From contig OY997589.1 of NCBI GenBank assembly GCA_963921825.1, positions 46,076,638-46,140,637 of the forward strand: a DNA stretch of 64,000 nucleotides. The letters run 5' to 3'. Source of the DNA: Erodium maritimum (lineage: Eukaryota > Streptophyta > Magnoliopsida > Geraniales > Geraniaceae). The notes beneath the pieces are model-generated. The model was not told the origin of the DNA. It did not search any database and was given only the letters and a program-made list of their open reading frames with translations. Positions 49,802-61,808 of the stretch are shown here, piece by piece. How positions within the stretch are numbered: position 1 is the first letter of the stretch; every line of letters starts with the position of its first letter. A program made the translations under genes and the position numbers.

Positions 49802-50873
49802 CGGTCCATTGCCCCTCGGGCAGTCTCGTGCCAGGTGGCCCTACTGTCCACACTGAGGGCACAGCTGTGCCACCGGGGCGGGTCCAACTGACGCCACGGC
49901 CCCTGCTCGGCGTATGCCATCCTACTGAAACTGAGGCTGAAAGTGTCCTGCAACTCTCTGTCTGCGGCGGTCTCGATGGTCAGACGGCTGCAAAAAGCCA
50001 CTCGGCCTAGGCCTGGTCTCTCGCACCCTGGTAGTATCTCTGAAATGCCTCTCCATAGCCAAAGCCTGATCCAAGAGTGTGGAGTAATCTGTGGTCCTGA
50101 AAGCAATCACCCTGTCGGCTATCGACGGGATGAGCCCGTTCTCAAACCTCCTGCAACGGTCCTCCGCAGTCCGTACCAACTCCGGCGCGAAGCGGGCCAA
50201 AGAGGTGAACCTCACTACATACTCAGAAACACTCAAACCCCTCTGACGCAAATCCAGAAACTGCTGGCGCCGATCATCCCGAATGGATCGAGGGAAGTAC
50301 TGCTCCAAGAACAGCCTGCTGAACAACTCAAAATCACTGCCAACTCTCTCCTGCACTGTCTGCCACCAATAGTAGGCCTCTCCCTCAAGCTGAAAAGTGG
50401 CGAACGAAACCCTCAGACGCCCCTCCGATACCCCAGACGTATCGAGGTTGCGGGTAACCCGCTCCAACCAGCCAGAAGCCGCCTCGGGGTCAGCTCCCCC
50501 AGAGTAGGTCGGCGTACCAAGTCTGCGAAACTCTCGGAGCGACTGGGCCGTGAGACTATCCAACTGTCCCGGCCTCTCCAAAATCTGTTGAAGCAACAGG
50601 CACGGGCTCTGGTGCCGGTGCGGTAGTCCTCTACTGAGCACTCAGGGCTGCTAGCACAGCGCGAACCACCTCCTCGAGAGGGGCCGTCTGAGTCGGCTCT
50701 GCGACTGGAGATGTCCTGGGTGGCGACCCTGCTGGTCCGCCCTGAAAACGCTGATGCCCTGTGGAAGCAGCATCCTGGGAATCAGCTGTCCCCTCCTGCT
50801 CAGTGGCAGGTGCCTGACTCGGACCCCCAACTGGGCGGCTCCGGGTACCTCTATGAACATACGTACGAGCCAT
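49802..50873 (-). pseudogene. Chromovirus gag, interrupted by three TAG codons and a frameshift
   Basis: Gag begins at 50873 (MARTYVHRGTRSRP). A TAG at 50631-50633 follows EEVVRAVLAALSAQ, and within the next ~70 bases the frame must change to reach QLDSLTAQSLREFRRL. Then a clean capsid-type region runs to 49925: ASGWLERVTRNLDTSG, AYYWWQTV, LEQYFPRSIR, ARFAPELVRTAEDRC. In the frame that continues into pol there are TAG codons at 49922-49924 and 49841-49843, the latter inside a first zinc knuckle (CPQCGQ, stop, GHLARDC). Together with the two later knuckles this gives three CCHC motifs. The capsid part is close to that of the gag-only element. Confidence 0.88.
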
Positions 50874-52446
50874 GTCGCCTATCCGCCTGCACGGATAACA
50901 CACATGTTCAGTACTTAGTTCAACCACGGTTCTCACACGTCACAAGGCCAAACCCACACGCGCCTACACAAGTCACCCACAGATACGCCCCTCACACTAG
51001 TAGGTATATATATACTCATATAGTATAGCACCCAAGTTCGCATCTCTATGCGTCACACTGCAACAACCAGCGATTTAGCAATCAACACCAAGTCCCACAG
51101 GAAGGTTAAATCAAACAGAGAAATCCACTCCCACAGGAGGATTCAATCAATCAAAGAAATCCACTCCCAAAGGAGGATTCAATCAATCAAAGAAATCCAC
51201 TCCCAAAGGAGGATTCATTCTCAAGCACATCACACAAGCAGCACAACACAACAGGCATACCCCTTGCTCGGGTGTCCGTTCACAAAGAGGGGTTTAGTAC
51301 CGAACACAATTCAATTCCAAAGTCACCCTTAACCTTTTCTTCCCTTCCATGAATTCCCATTTCTTAACTTTTACTCAAACCTTTTCATGTCGATCTCATG
51401 TGGTTACAATCTGATTCAGGCGTCCCCAAACCTCATTGTAACAACTTGACATCGAACATCACGCTTGACTACAGTGGCGCCCCCGAGGCAACCCGTGATG
51501 TGCAAACATTTTAGTTCTACTGAAAATTCGGCATGACCCATTCGTATTTCCCTCAACCCTCCGCTTAAGCGGGACAACCACCAATACAAAATCACAAGGT
51601 ACAAATCCACAGAGTCCTCATGCTCTTTCAAAACGTCACACACAGTCAGAATAACGGAGTTCTCATGCTCTTAAGGTACACAACGCAATCAATAAACGGA
51701 GTTCTCGTGCTCCCAATTACTACGGGGTACTCGTGCCCCAAACTCGCCACACAAGGGCCTACGGGATTCTCGTGTCCCAAATTCGTCACCTCAGCGGGCA
51801 TAGGGGATACTCGTGTCCCAAAATCGCCAATCAACCACGCTCGCAACTTACTGAGTCATCAACTCGTAAGCCAGCCACAGAATGCTCGCAACCTCCCCGA
51901 GGCCAGCCAAAGACACCACCCTTAGCATTCAGGCTCTCATGGCCACCCAAACACAAACAACCACATGGCTCTCATGGCCACTCAGACACAAACAACCACA
52001 CGGCTCTCATGGCCACTCAACCAAAGGCAAAGACACGGGTTCGACGACCCACTCAAACGCTCAATAATGGCATACCTGGAGTACTTATGCTCCAACTCAA
52101 CATTCAATCACAATTCAACACTTGCACCGGACCCAACCACAACTTGAATTTTTTTTTTGAAGTAATACGCCAAAGGGCAAACACCACTAACTGTTGGCTA
52201 ACACTATCATGTATGCATAGCGGGTCGGTCATTGACCGTCAATCCAATTCCGATCTCAACCATCCGGCCTCACCGATCCTTAGGGAGAGGATACCAATCA
52301 AGTAATGCAAACATTGTAGTGCAAGATTTCAATTAGAACAACCCTTAAAGCACTCAAGACTCACACTTCCTAACTCTACCCACCTAATTGTCTTCGGTCC
52401 GAGGTTTGAAAATCAGTTCAAAAGACACCTGTTTCAAATGAAACCA
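50874..52446 (-). other. Leader of the chromovirus with repeats, no coding assigned
   Basis: About 1.57 kb between primer-binding site and gag. It has three 36-bp units with AAATCCACTCCCAAAGGAGG at 51120-51218 and a repeat-rich block at 51640-52060 (plus-strand motifs CTCATGGCCACTCA and GGATACTCGTGTCCCAAA). The latter is homologous to 7525-7920 of the gag-only element. ORFs up to ~190 codons on the plus strand run antisense and show no domain. Confidence 0.75.
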
Positions 52447-52459
52447 GGCTCTGATACCA
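52447..52459 (-). other. Primer-binding site of the chromovirus
   Basis: On the minus strand TGGTATCAGAGCC, three bases after the 5' LTR end GGGGCGTGACA: a perfect initiator tRNA-Met complement. Confidence 0.95.
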
Positions 52460-52462
52460 AAT

Positions 52463-55135
52463 TGTCACGCCCCCAAATCCGGTTCTTGCCCGGACTCGAG
52501 GCATGACTAGTAAAATAAGAGCAAAGGAGATAACCAATTAAATCAAAATCCATAAAACTCCAATACTATAACTTGAATCCAACAAAACGTAGTTCAAACA
52601 TGAAATAACCCTCAAGGGGGTAATAATAATAATCTCCACAGTTTGGTTCAAAACATAAAAAGTAAAGTCCGAAGCCTCTAACAAGTACCCCGCCGAGAAG
52701 CGCCCAAGCTTCTACTCCTCAATCAAGCCTGTAGACACAACAGTGAAACATAGGGGTGAGCTCACGCTCAGTAGGGAAAACACATAACATAGTGAACCTT
52801 AGACTCCAAAGAATCAACGGTAATGCCCACAAGATCCACAATTCACAGAACGTTCCACAAGGTAGTCCATAACATCACAATTAAACTCATTAATAAAGTT
52901 AACAAGAAGTTCTTAACAATTGGAGACAATAGATAAACCAAAAAATGTCGTGGTACATGAGGTCACCACCCTCCGATCCACGTCTTACGTGTCCTCTCGG
53001 ATTTTCCCTCCAATCCAGAGGAGACGCATATCATTGAGACTATCGGAAACACCCTTCAAGGCACATATCATCGGAAGTCTCAGAAACGCCTCCAAGGGAT
53101 TTTAGGTCATCGGGAACCCAGGGCCATACTCCCATAGGGAGCGCATACGTGGGCAATTTTAATGAAAAACGGTTAATAATTGAATAACGCACTCAACCGA
53201 AATATGAAGTAATACAAACTCAACAACCATCAATCCAAGTCCACACACGGCTCAACCATCACCAATTCACCACAACACATCGCACACGAATCAAACAACC
53301 ATAGCGCACCAACACACAATTCCAACTTACCGTTCACTTACCCGTTTCGAACCACCGGGGCATCGATCACCTGATTGCACCGCTCGGTACAACCAGTCCT
53401 ACTCGATACCCCCAACAACCAACCAAGTAAATCAAGTAATCATTCGAATACAATCAACGAGCAAATACGAGTATGCTCCACTAAATCATAAAGCCTTCAA
53501 AAGAGCATTCAAGCATGCAATTTCGCTAGTTTCATTAGACTCTTTAGCCTATCCACTAAGCAATCAACAACCAAGCATGTGATCTTATCACGCAACTAAT
53601 CCGAGGGCTTTGCCAAGGCTCCTCTACCAGACAATCATATCCCAAGTATTGAAAAGCGAATTACACTAGTGATTGGCATCCTAATCGGTCACCACTAGAC
53701 TCTCCGGTTATTAGCAATTGAAAGACGATTAAGCTAGTTATTCGCATCCTATATGCATGTCTAGGACCTTTTCCAATTTTATTGACTTAACATGCATACT
53801 AGGCACCATAAACGAGAGGTTAAGGCTTTTCCTACCTCAAGGTCCTCCTCTTCAATGCTTTGGTGAAGTCCGGTGATCACCACCTCGCTCTTCCCTCGGG
53901 CCTCGGTGTGATCCTTGCTTCTCTAGCTCGATCCCCAAGGTCTTGGACACAAAGAAACACTAATTAGGCTCCACTTAAACAGCAAGAAAGACCCCCAAAA
54001 CCCTTCCAAGGTTCAGCTCAAAACTAAGGTGTAGACACTTCGAAAAACCCCTAAGAAACCCTCACACTGGTGGGTCACGGATCTGGTCACGGATCCGTGA
54101 TGGCAACCCTCACGGTCACCGTCACGGAGCCGTGACGAGTGCCGTCACGGTCTCCCTCACGGAGCCGTGACGTCGCCCGTCACGGGATCCGTCACGGAGC
54201 CGTGACGTCGCCCGTCACGGGATCCGTCACGGATCCGTGACGCACCAGGACAGATTCGCCCTTCTTCAACCTCCAGCTCCAAAACCCCGAAAATCCACCT
54301 TCAAACCCAGAAATTTCCCCAATCTAACCCCCAAAACAGTCCAAATCCATCAATACTCCTCTACCCATGGTAGAAATCAATACACAAACAAGTTTTCCAA
54401 TGATTCATCAAATTAAACCCACTTCAAAATCTCCAACCACCATTGATTTCTCCACAAAAACTTCACCAAGCTCTTCATCAACCTTCATCACACCATCTCC
54501 CATCATTTCTACTCAACCCAACATCATCTAACCATTTTTCACCCAAAACCCAAGGAAATAGAGGAAGAGAAAAGATGAGTAGAGAGTTCCCTTACCTCTA
54601 GAATGTGAAGATGAAGAGGATGCTAGTGTTTTTGAGGGTGGAAGGCTAGAGGATGACTCCAAATGGTTCCTTCTTCTTTGATTCTCCTTCAAGCTTCCAT
54701 GAGAGCTCCTCTTCCTCTCTTCCTCTCCAATTTTCGGCTACCACAAGCAAAATGAACTGATTTTGGCTTCTCCAATCCAATATAATACCTAAATGTTGCA
54801 ATGACTTAAAGGCCCTTGAGCTAGAAACCCATGTAGGAGCTTTTGGGAGGGTAAAAGGGACAATGACTATCCCTTTTTCTCTCATTCAACCACAATAGGA
54901 CAAGTGTCCCTCTAGCTCATTTAATTTTCCCAAATTACTTTCCAGCACTTTAAAAAAAAAGCTTTAGTCGATATAAAGTCTCGTTTTGACCAAAATTGAC
55001 TTTATCCGATATTATACTCAAACGAAAGGGTTTTCTCCCCTGAAGCCAACCGTGATAGTGGCTAATCCGTTTGAGTTCCGGAAAAGTCCCGAGTGACTTC
55101 CGGAGTTACCGGTTCGACCGGAAGCGGGTCTTACA
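52463..55135 (-). repeat. 5' LTR of the chromovirus (right copy)
   Basis: 2673 bp, about 99.3 % identical to 34850-37523 by eye, with the same internal marks: stem and acceptor-like motif at 52728-52776, donor-like AGAGGTAAGG near 54590-54605, palindrome cluster 54074-54243. As the upstream LTR it would carry the promoter; I could not fix a convincing TATA box. Confidence 0.95.
54074..54243. repeat. Palindrome-rich cluster in the chromovirus LTR (right copy)
   Basis: Same cluster of GTCACGGATCCGTGAC-like units as at 36461-36630, unchanged between the LTRs as far as I can see. Confidence 0.85.
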
Positions 55136-56448
55136 TGGAGCTTCTTGGAGGAGTTTGCAAAGATGAGAGAGAACTACACCTTGTGCTGAAAATTTCTTCT
55201 CTTATTTGCATGTTGTGTCTTGCCAACACCCCTTGCATGTAGACTTAAGTGGAAGAGGTCACCTCACTTAATCTACATCAAGTTGCCAAGTGTCCATGCT
55301 ACTTTGCATGGTAGACTTAATAAACTAAGCTAGTTTATTAACTAGTGGAAAGTGGGTCCAACCCACATAGTTTAACAAGACCACTTAGTCAACCTTTGAC
55401 CTTTGGTTCTTGTTGGGCCTAGCCCATGTGGGCTGGTCATGGGCCTCTCCAAGAGAGCCCATACCGAGCCAATCATGCTAGCCTGTCCACTATGGCAATT
55501 CCCGACACGACTCCCTCCAAGCCAATCCACTTGCGTTCTTATCGAGTTACAAACTTATGGTGTGACCCTTAGGTCTATGCATGTCGGTAAGATCAACGTA
55601 AAATCCCATTTTACTTGATCTTACTAATGTGGCGACTGACGAGACTCAGTATCGCCCGACCCTGCATAACGAATCGCCCCCTGTCGATTCTGACCTTTCA
55701 GCCGTCCTTGTCATTATCCCTTATCACTGATATCCTGATTGAGATAAGGCATAGAGCCGTCATCCTTCTTATCCTCAATCACTGTTCCTTGATATGTGAG
55801 ATGACTGACCCTTATGATATCCCATATCATGCGCATGGCCATGCTTTTCCCGTCAGTCACTCTCGATCAAGCGGCCGTGAACTAGATATCTTTCCCATAC
55901 CGCAGTATGATGGATACATCCCTTAGCCGCCTATCATGTCACTCATGCAGTCATTCCCCAAGCCAATCCTGGCTGTTATGGAAGCCCAGTCACGGTGCAA
56001 CTTGGGCTTTCAGGTCAAACTTGGTTGTTTACTGCATAGCAATCATATAGACTCCTCGGTCTAAGGATACCTGACAAGCAACGACTCTGAACATGTTCAT
56101 GACTCAATCTATGGAACATATTCAGGTCGGGTCGTCCAACATCATGTCCCACACATGATGTTTATGATCAGACTCCGGAAACCTTTCCTATGGCCAATAG
56201 AACGTAAGCCATCAAGAGTCATCTTTCATACTAGTCGCTTCTAGCGAAGACTATTGACTAGGGACCCGTCGAGTGTGATCCATCCTGATCTATGGTTCTA
56301 TTCGCATCGTGGGCATAGATCGGAAACACACACGACATATTACTCCAACACTTAAGTAATATCATAAGCCGCTTTGTTATATTGCCAACGATGATATTTA
56401 CATTTGGACATTTACGATTGGGCTACGGGCATAAATGCTAACACAGAC

Positions 56449-57035
56449 ATCCTGCAAATGCTGAAACTGTGATGTTGGAGCCTGCTGAAGACTATGTAAA
56501 CCGAGTCAGACTGGCGCCTGAAAACACCAGAATTCCTCTGCAACCAAATATGCCAAAGAACAAGGTAGCCAACCTTGACCCATACCTTCCACCAGCGCCT
56601 TCTACCCAAACCTCGCCAAGCAGAGATCAAGGCCAAACAATCACCCGGCACCACCCAAATAATTGACCACCATAAATAGACTTTGGACCAAAGCGACCAA
56701 GCAAAAACACAGTGCAAGAAGAGATGGGAGGCATCCTCAAAAACAGTAGCACAAAGGCAACAGAACATATCATTGAGGGATATACGCATACCTCGCTCCT
56801 CTAGGAAAGTTTTGGTTGGAACTGCATTGTGAGCCAGTAACCAGACCAAAGAGCTGTACTTGGGGGGGAGATTCTTAACCCAGAGAAATCCCCCCCAAGG
56901 AACCGGAGACAGAGCACTGTCATCTAGCAAAAGAAAAGCAGAGGCCGAAGTGAAGCCCGAACGGTGATGAGACCAAGAGACCGAGTCTGGGGAACCTGGC
57001 CGAATAGTGACTGAGGCTAGAAGACCCATAAGCAA
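56449..57035 (-). pseudogene. LINE ORF2 C-terminal fragment (second LINE)
   Basis: Open from 57035 with the zf-RVT-type end of ORF2: FLWVKNLPPKYSSLVWLL, CCLCATVFEDASHLFLHC and WHIWLQRNSGVFRRQ. The same frame continues upstream to near the truncation at 57232. The solo LTR interrupts it after SFSICRMS. The corresponding 3' piece lies at about 34322-34380. It lacks endonuclease and RT core, so it was dead on arrival through 5' truncation. Confidence 0.88.
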
Positions 57036-57720
57036 AGCTGAATCCTCCCGCTCATAAGAGAAATAGAAGGGCCGGCGATAAGTAATGCACCAAGAGGCAT
57101 TTCTCCATAACTCCCCAACACGAGACCACTTACCCAGACAAAGACAATAAAGTCTTGGGAAGCGATAACGAAAGGCTAAGGGGCCAAGCCAAACATCCTT
57201 CCAAAAACGTATACGGTCACCTTGCCCAACACGGTTTGTGAGAGTTCTTTAATGAGCATATCTATGATTATAAACAACTAGAGGCCCATATGAGTCCTTT
57301 GATGGACAAAAAGAACAATTTGTTACTCCTGTTTATTTCTTACATACTATAGTATGTCTAGATGAGAGAAAAACTTGTTTGGAGACCAAACAGTCTCGGA
57401 TTGGGTTCCCACAGTAGTTGGGGTACTTTTATAGGAATATCTATTTGTATACACAACTAGAAGCCCATATGAGTCCTTTAATGGACAAAAAGAACAATTT
57501 GTTACTCCTATTGATTTCTTAAACATTATGGTGTATGTCTAGATGAGAGGCTATTTTGTTTGAAGCCCAAATGGTCTCGAATTGAGTTTTTCCACGATTG
57601 GTGGGGTACTTTAATGGGCATATCAATGCCTATACACAACTAGAAGCCCATAGGAGTCCCTTGAGGAACAAAAAGAACATTTTTTTACTCTTGGTTTCTT
57701 ACATACTACAATATGTCTAG

Positions 57721-60700
57721 ATGAAAGACTATTGTTTCAATCACAAACGGTCTCAGATTTGGGTTCCCAAGGTTTTGGGAGTACTTTAATAGGCATATCT
57801 ATGTGTATAAACAACTAGAGGCCCATATGAGTCCTTTGATGGACAAAAAGAACAATTTGTTACTCCTGTTTATTTCTTACATACTATAGTATGTCTAGAT
57901 GAGAGAAAAACTTGTTTGGAGACCAAACAGTCTCGGATTGGGTTCCCACAGTAGTTGGAGTACTTTTATAGGAATATCTATTTGTATACACAACTAGAAG
58001 CCCATATGAGTCCTTTAATGGACAAAAAGAACAATTTGTTACTCCTTTTGACTTCTTAAATATTATAGTGTATGTCTAGATGAGAGACTATTTTGTGTTA
58101 AGGCCAAATGGTCTAGAATTGAGTTTTTCCACGGTTGGTGGGGTACTTTAATAATGCCTATACACAACTAGAGGCCCATAGGAGTCCCTTGATGGACAAA
58201 AAGAACATTTTGTTACTCCTGGTTTCTTACATATTACAATATGTCTAGATGAAAGACTATATTGTTTCAATCACAAACGGTCTCGGATTTGGGTTCCCAA
58301 GGTTTGTGGGAGTTCTTTAATAGGCATATCCATGTGTATAAACAACTAGAGGCCCATACGAGTCCTTTGATGGACAAAAAGAACCATTTGTTAATCCTGT
58401 TTATTTCTTACATACTATAGTATTTCTGGATGAGAGAAAAACTTGTTTGGACACCAAACAGTCTCGGATTGGGTTCCCACAGTAGTTGGGGTACTTTAAT
58501 ACGAATATCTATTTGTATGCACAACTATAAGCCCATATGAGTCCTTTAATGGACAAAAAGAACAATTTGTTACTCCTATTGACTTCTTAAATATTATAGT
58601 GTATGTCTAGATGAGAGGCTATTTTGTTTCAAGGCCAAATGCTCTCGAATTGAGTTTTTCCACGGTTGGTGGGGTAATTTAATAATGCCTATACAGAACT
58701 AGAGGCCCATAGGAGTCCCTTGAGGGACAAAAAGAACATTTTGTTACTCTTGGTTTCTTACATATTACAATATGTCTAGATGAAAGACTATTGTTTCAAT
58801 CACAAACGGTCTCGGATTTGGGTTCCCAAGGTTTGTGTGAGTTCTTTAATAGGCATATCTATGATTATAAACAACTAGAGGCCCATATGAGTCCTTTGAT
58901 GGACAAAAAGAACAATTTGTTGCTCTTGTTTATTTCTTACATACTATAGTATGTTTAGATGAGAGAAAAACTTGTTTGGAGACCAAACAGTCTCGGATTG
59001 GGTTCCCACAGTAGTTGGAGTACTTTTATAGGAATATCTATTTGTATACACAACTAGAAGCCCATATGAGTCCTTTAATGGACAAAAAGAACGATTTGTT
59101 ACTCCTTTTGACTTCTTAAATATTATAGTGTATGTCTAGATGAGAGGCTATTTTGTGTTAAGGCCAAATGGTCTAGAATTGAGTTTTTCCACGGTTGGTG
59201 GGGTACTTTAATAATGCCTATACACAACTAGAGGCCCATAGGAGTCCCTTGATGGACAAAAAGAACATTTTGTTACTCCTGGTTTCTTACATATTACAAT
59301 ATGTCTAGATGAAAGACTATATTGTTTCAATCACAAACGGTCTCGGATTTGGGTTCCCAAGGTTTGTGGAAGTACTTTAATAGGCATATCTATGTGTATA
59401 AACAACTAAAGGCCAATATGAGACCTTTGAGGGACAAAAAGAACAATTTGTTACTCCTATTTATTTCTTAAATACTATAGTATGTCTAGATGAGAGAAAA
59501 ACTTGTTTGGAGTCCAAATTGTCTCGGATTTGGTTCCCATAGTAGTTGGGGTATTTTAATTGGAATATCTATTTGCATACACAACTAGAAGCCCATATGA
59601 ATCCTTTAATGGACAAAAAGAACAATTTGTTACTCCTATTGACTTCTTAAATATTATAGTGTATGTCTAGATGAGAGGCTATTTTGTTTCAAGGCCAAAT
59701 GCTCTCGAATTGAGTTTTTCCACGGTTGGTGGGGTAATTTAATAATGCCTATACAGAACTAGAGGCCCATAGGACTCCCTTGAGGGACAAAAAGAACATT
59801 TTGTTACTCTTGGTTTCTTACATATTACAATATGTCTAGATGAAAGACTATATTGTTTCAATCACAAACGCTCTCGGATTTGGGTTCCCAAGGTTTGTGT
59901 GAGTTCTTTAATAGGCATATCTATGATTATAAACAACTAGAGGCCCATATGAGTCCTTTGATGGACAAAAAGAACAATTTGTTGCTCCTGTTTATTTCTT
60001 ACATACTATAGTATGTTTAGATGAGAGAAAAACTTGTTTGGAGACCAAACAGTCTCGGATTGGGTTCCCACAGTAGTTGGAGTACTTTTATAGGAATATC
60101 TATTTGTATACACAACTAGAAGCCCATATGAGTCCTTTAATGGACAAAAAGAACAATTTGTTACTCCTATTGACTTCTTAAATATTATAGTGTATGTCTA
60201 GATGAGGGGTTATTTTGTTTGAAGCCCAAATGGTCTCGAATTGAGTTTTTCCACGGTTGGTGGGGAACTTTAATAGGCATATCAATGCCTATACACAACT
60301 AGAGGCCCATAGGAGTCCCTTGAGGAACAAAAGGAACATTTTGTTACTCCTACTTTCTTACATATTACAATATGTCTAGATGAAAGACTATATTGTTTCA
60401 ATCACAAACGGTCTCGGATTTGGGTTCCCAAGGTTTGTGGGAGTACTTTAATAGGAATATCTATGTGTATAAACAACTAGAGGCCCATATGAGTCCTTTG
60501 ATGGACAAAATGAACAATTTGTTACTCCTGTTTATTTCTTACATACTATAGTATGACTAGATGAGAGAAAAACTTGTTTGGAGACCAAACAGTCTCGGAT
60601 TGGGTTCACACAGTAGTTGGGGTACTTTAATAAGAATATCTATTTGTATACACAACTAGAAGCCCATATGAGTCCTTTAATGGACAAAAAGAACAATTTG

Positions 60701-61808
60701 TTACTCCTATTGACTTCTTAAATATTATAGTGTATGTCTAGATGAGGGGTTATTTTGTTTGAAGCCCAAATGGTCTCGAATTGAGTTTTTCCACGGTTGG
60801 TGGGGAACTTTAATAGGCATATCAATGCCTATACACAACTAGAGGCACATAGGAGTCCCTTGAGGAACAAAAAGAACATTTTGTTACTCGTGTTTTCATA
60901 CATATTACAATATGTCTAGATGAAAGACTATTGTTTCAATCACAAACGGTCTCAGATTTGGGTTCCCAAGGTTTTGGGAGTACTTTAATAGGCATATCTA
61001 TGTGTATAAACAACTAGAGGCCCATATGAGTCCTTTGATGGACAAAAAGAACAATTTGTTACTCCTGTTTATTTCTTACATACTATAGTATGTCTAGATG
61101 AGAGAAAAACTTGTTTGGAGACCAAACAGTCTCGGATTGGGTTCCCACAGTAGTTGGAGTACTTTTATAGGAATATCTATTTGTATACACAACTAGAAGC
61201 CCATATGAGTCCTTTAATGGACAAAAAGAACAATTTGTTACTCCTTTTGACTTCTTAAATATTATAGTGTATGTCTAGATGAGAGACTATTTTGTGTTAA
61301 GGCCAAATGGTCTAGAATTGAGTTTTTCCACGGTTGGTGGGGTACTTTAATAATGCCTATACACAACTAGAGGCCCATAGGAGTCCCTTGATGGACAAAA
61401 AGAACATTTTGTTACTCCTGGTTTCTTACATATTACAATATGTCTAGATGAAAGACTATATTGTTTCAATCACAAACGGTCTCGGATTTGGGTTCCCAAG
61501 GTTTGTGGGAGTTCTTTAATAGGCATATCCATGTGTATAAACAACTAGAGGCCCATACGAGTCCTTTGATGGACAAAAAGAACCATTTGTTAATCCTGTT
61601 TATTTCTTACATACTATAGTATTTCTGGATGAGAGAAAAACTTGTTTGGACACCAAACAGCTCGGATTGGGTTCCCACAGTAGTTGGGGTACTTTAATAC
61701 GAATATCTATTTGTATGCACAACTATAAGCCCATATGAGTCCTTTAATGGACAAAAAGAACAATTTGGTACTCCTATTGACTTCTTAAATATTATAGTGT
61801 ATGTCTAG
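57721..61808 (-). repeat. Duplicated satellite block, offset 3199 bp
   Basis: 57721 to about 58610 recurs at 60920 to about 61808. Shared private variants include CAAGGTTTTGGGAG, CATATCCATGTG, CCATACGAGTCC and AACCATTTGTTAATCC. One copy has a 1-bp loss (CAGCTCGG in place of CAGTCTCGG). Confidence 0.8.

Larger units (their letters stand above)
34850..55135 (-). mobile_element. Ty3/gypsy chromovirus (Tekay/Del-like), carrying a copia insertion
   Basis: Full-length element on the minus strand: 5' LTR 52463-55135, primer-binding site, leader, gag, pol with chromodomain, polypurine tract, 3' LTR 34850-37523. Target duplication TGGAG at 34845-34849 and 55136-55140. Without the copia insertion it measures about 11.8 kb. 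The LTRs differ by about 18-20 positions over 2.67 kb by eye (roughly 0.7 %), so it is fairly recent. Long LTRs, initiator tRNA-Met priming, one gag-pol frame and a chromodomain at the integrase end are typical of the Tekay/Del clade; a tree of the RT would be needed to confirm that placement. Confidence 0.95.
34381..56443 (-). mobile_element. Ty1/copia solo LTR, interrupted by the chromovirus
   Basis: Two pieces, 34381-34849 and 55141-56443, together about 1.77 kb, form one LTR: TGTTGGGTCTCG at the left, GCTAACA at the right. The 5-bp target duplication CAGAC is at 34376-34380 and 56444-56448, inside LINE sequence. Read on the minus strand its ends (TGTTAG...AATGTCCAAATG near the start, CGAGACCCAACA at the end) match the copia LTRs at 37869 and 44639, but the interior is clearly diverged, so it is an older or different subfamily. 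No internal region is present, consistent with LTR-LTR recombination. Confidence 0.9.
34174..57232 (-). mobile_element. 5'-truncated LINE, split by the nested LTR elements
   Basis: LINE sequence at 34174-34380 (poly-A side, T run 34171-34181) and 56449-57232 flanks the nest. It is closely similar to 22612-23591 of the first LINE, so the insertion was only about 1 kb. The 18-bp target duplication GGTTTGTGAGAGTTCTTT is at 34156-34173 and 57233-57250. The coding remnant (57035 downward) reads FLWVKNLPPKYSSLVWLL without the frameshift seen in the first LINE and is cut by the solo LTR. It also carries AGCGAAATGTAAAC near 34305, absent from the first copy. Confidence 0.92.

Noticed and set aside
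51733..52305. 190-codon plus-strand ORF in the chromovirus leader
   Set aside because: It runs antisense to the element across a repeat-rich leader, has no domain, and no initiation context or conservation could be shown.
34381..56443. A copia element with two LTRs flanking the chromovirus
   Set aside because: The two pieces are left and right parts of one LTR that join at the chromovirus target duplication, not two LTR copies.
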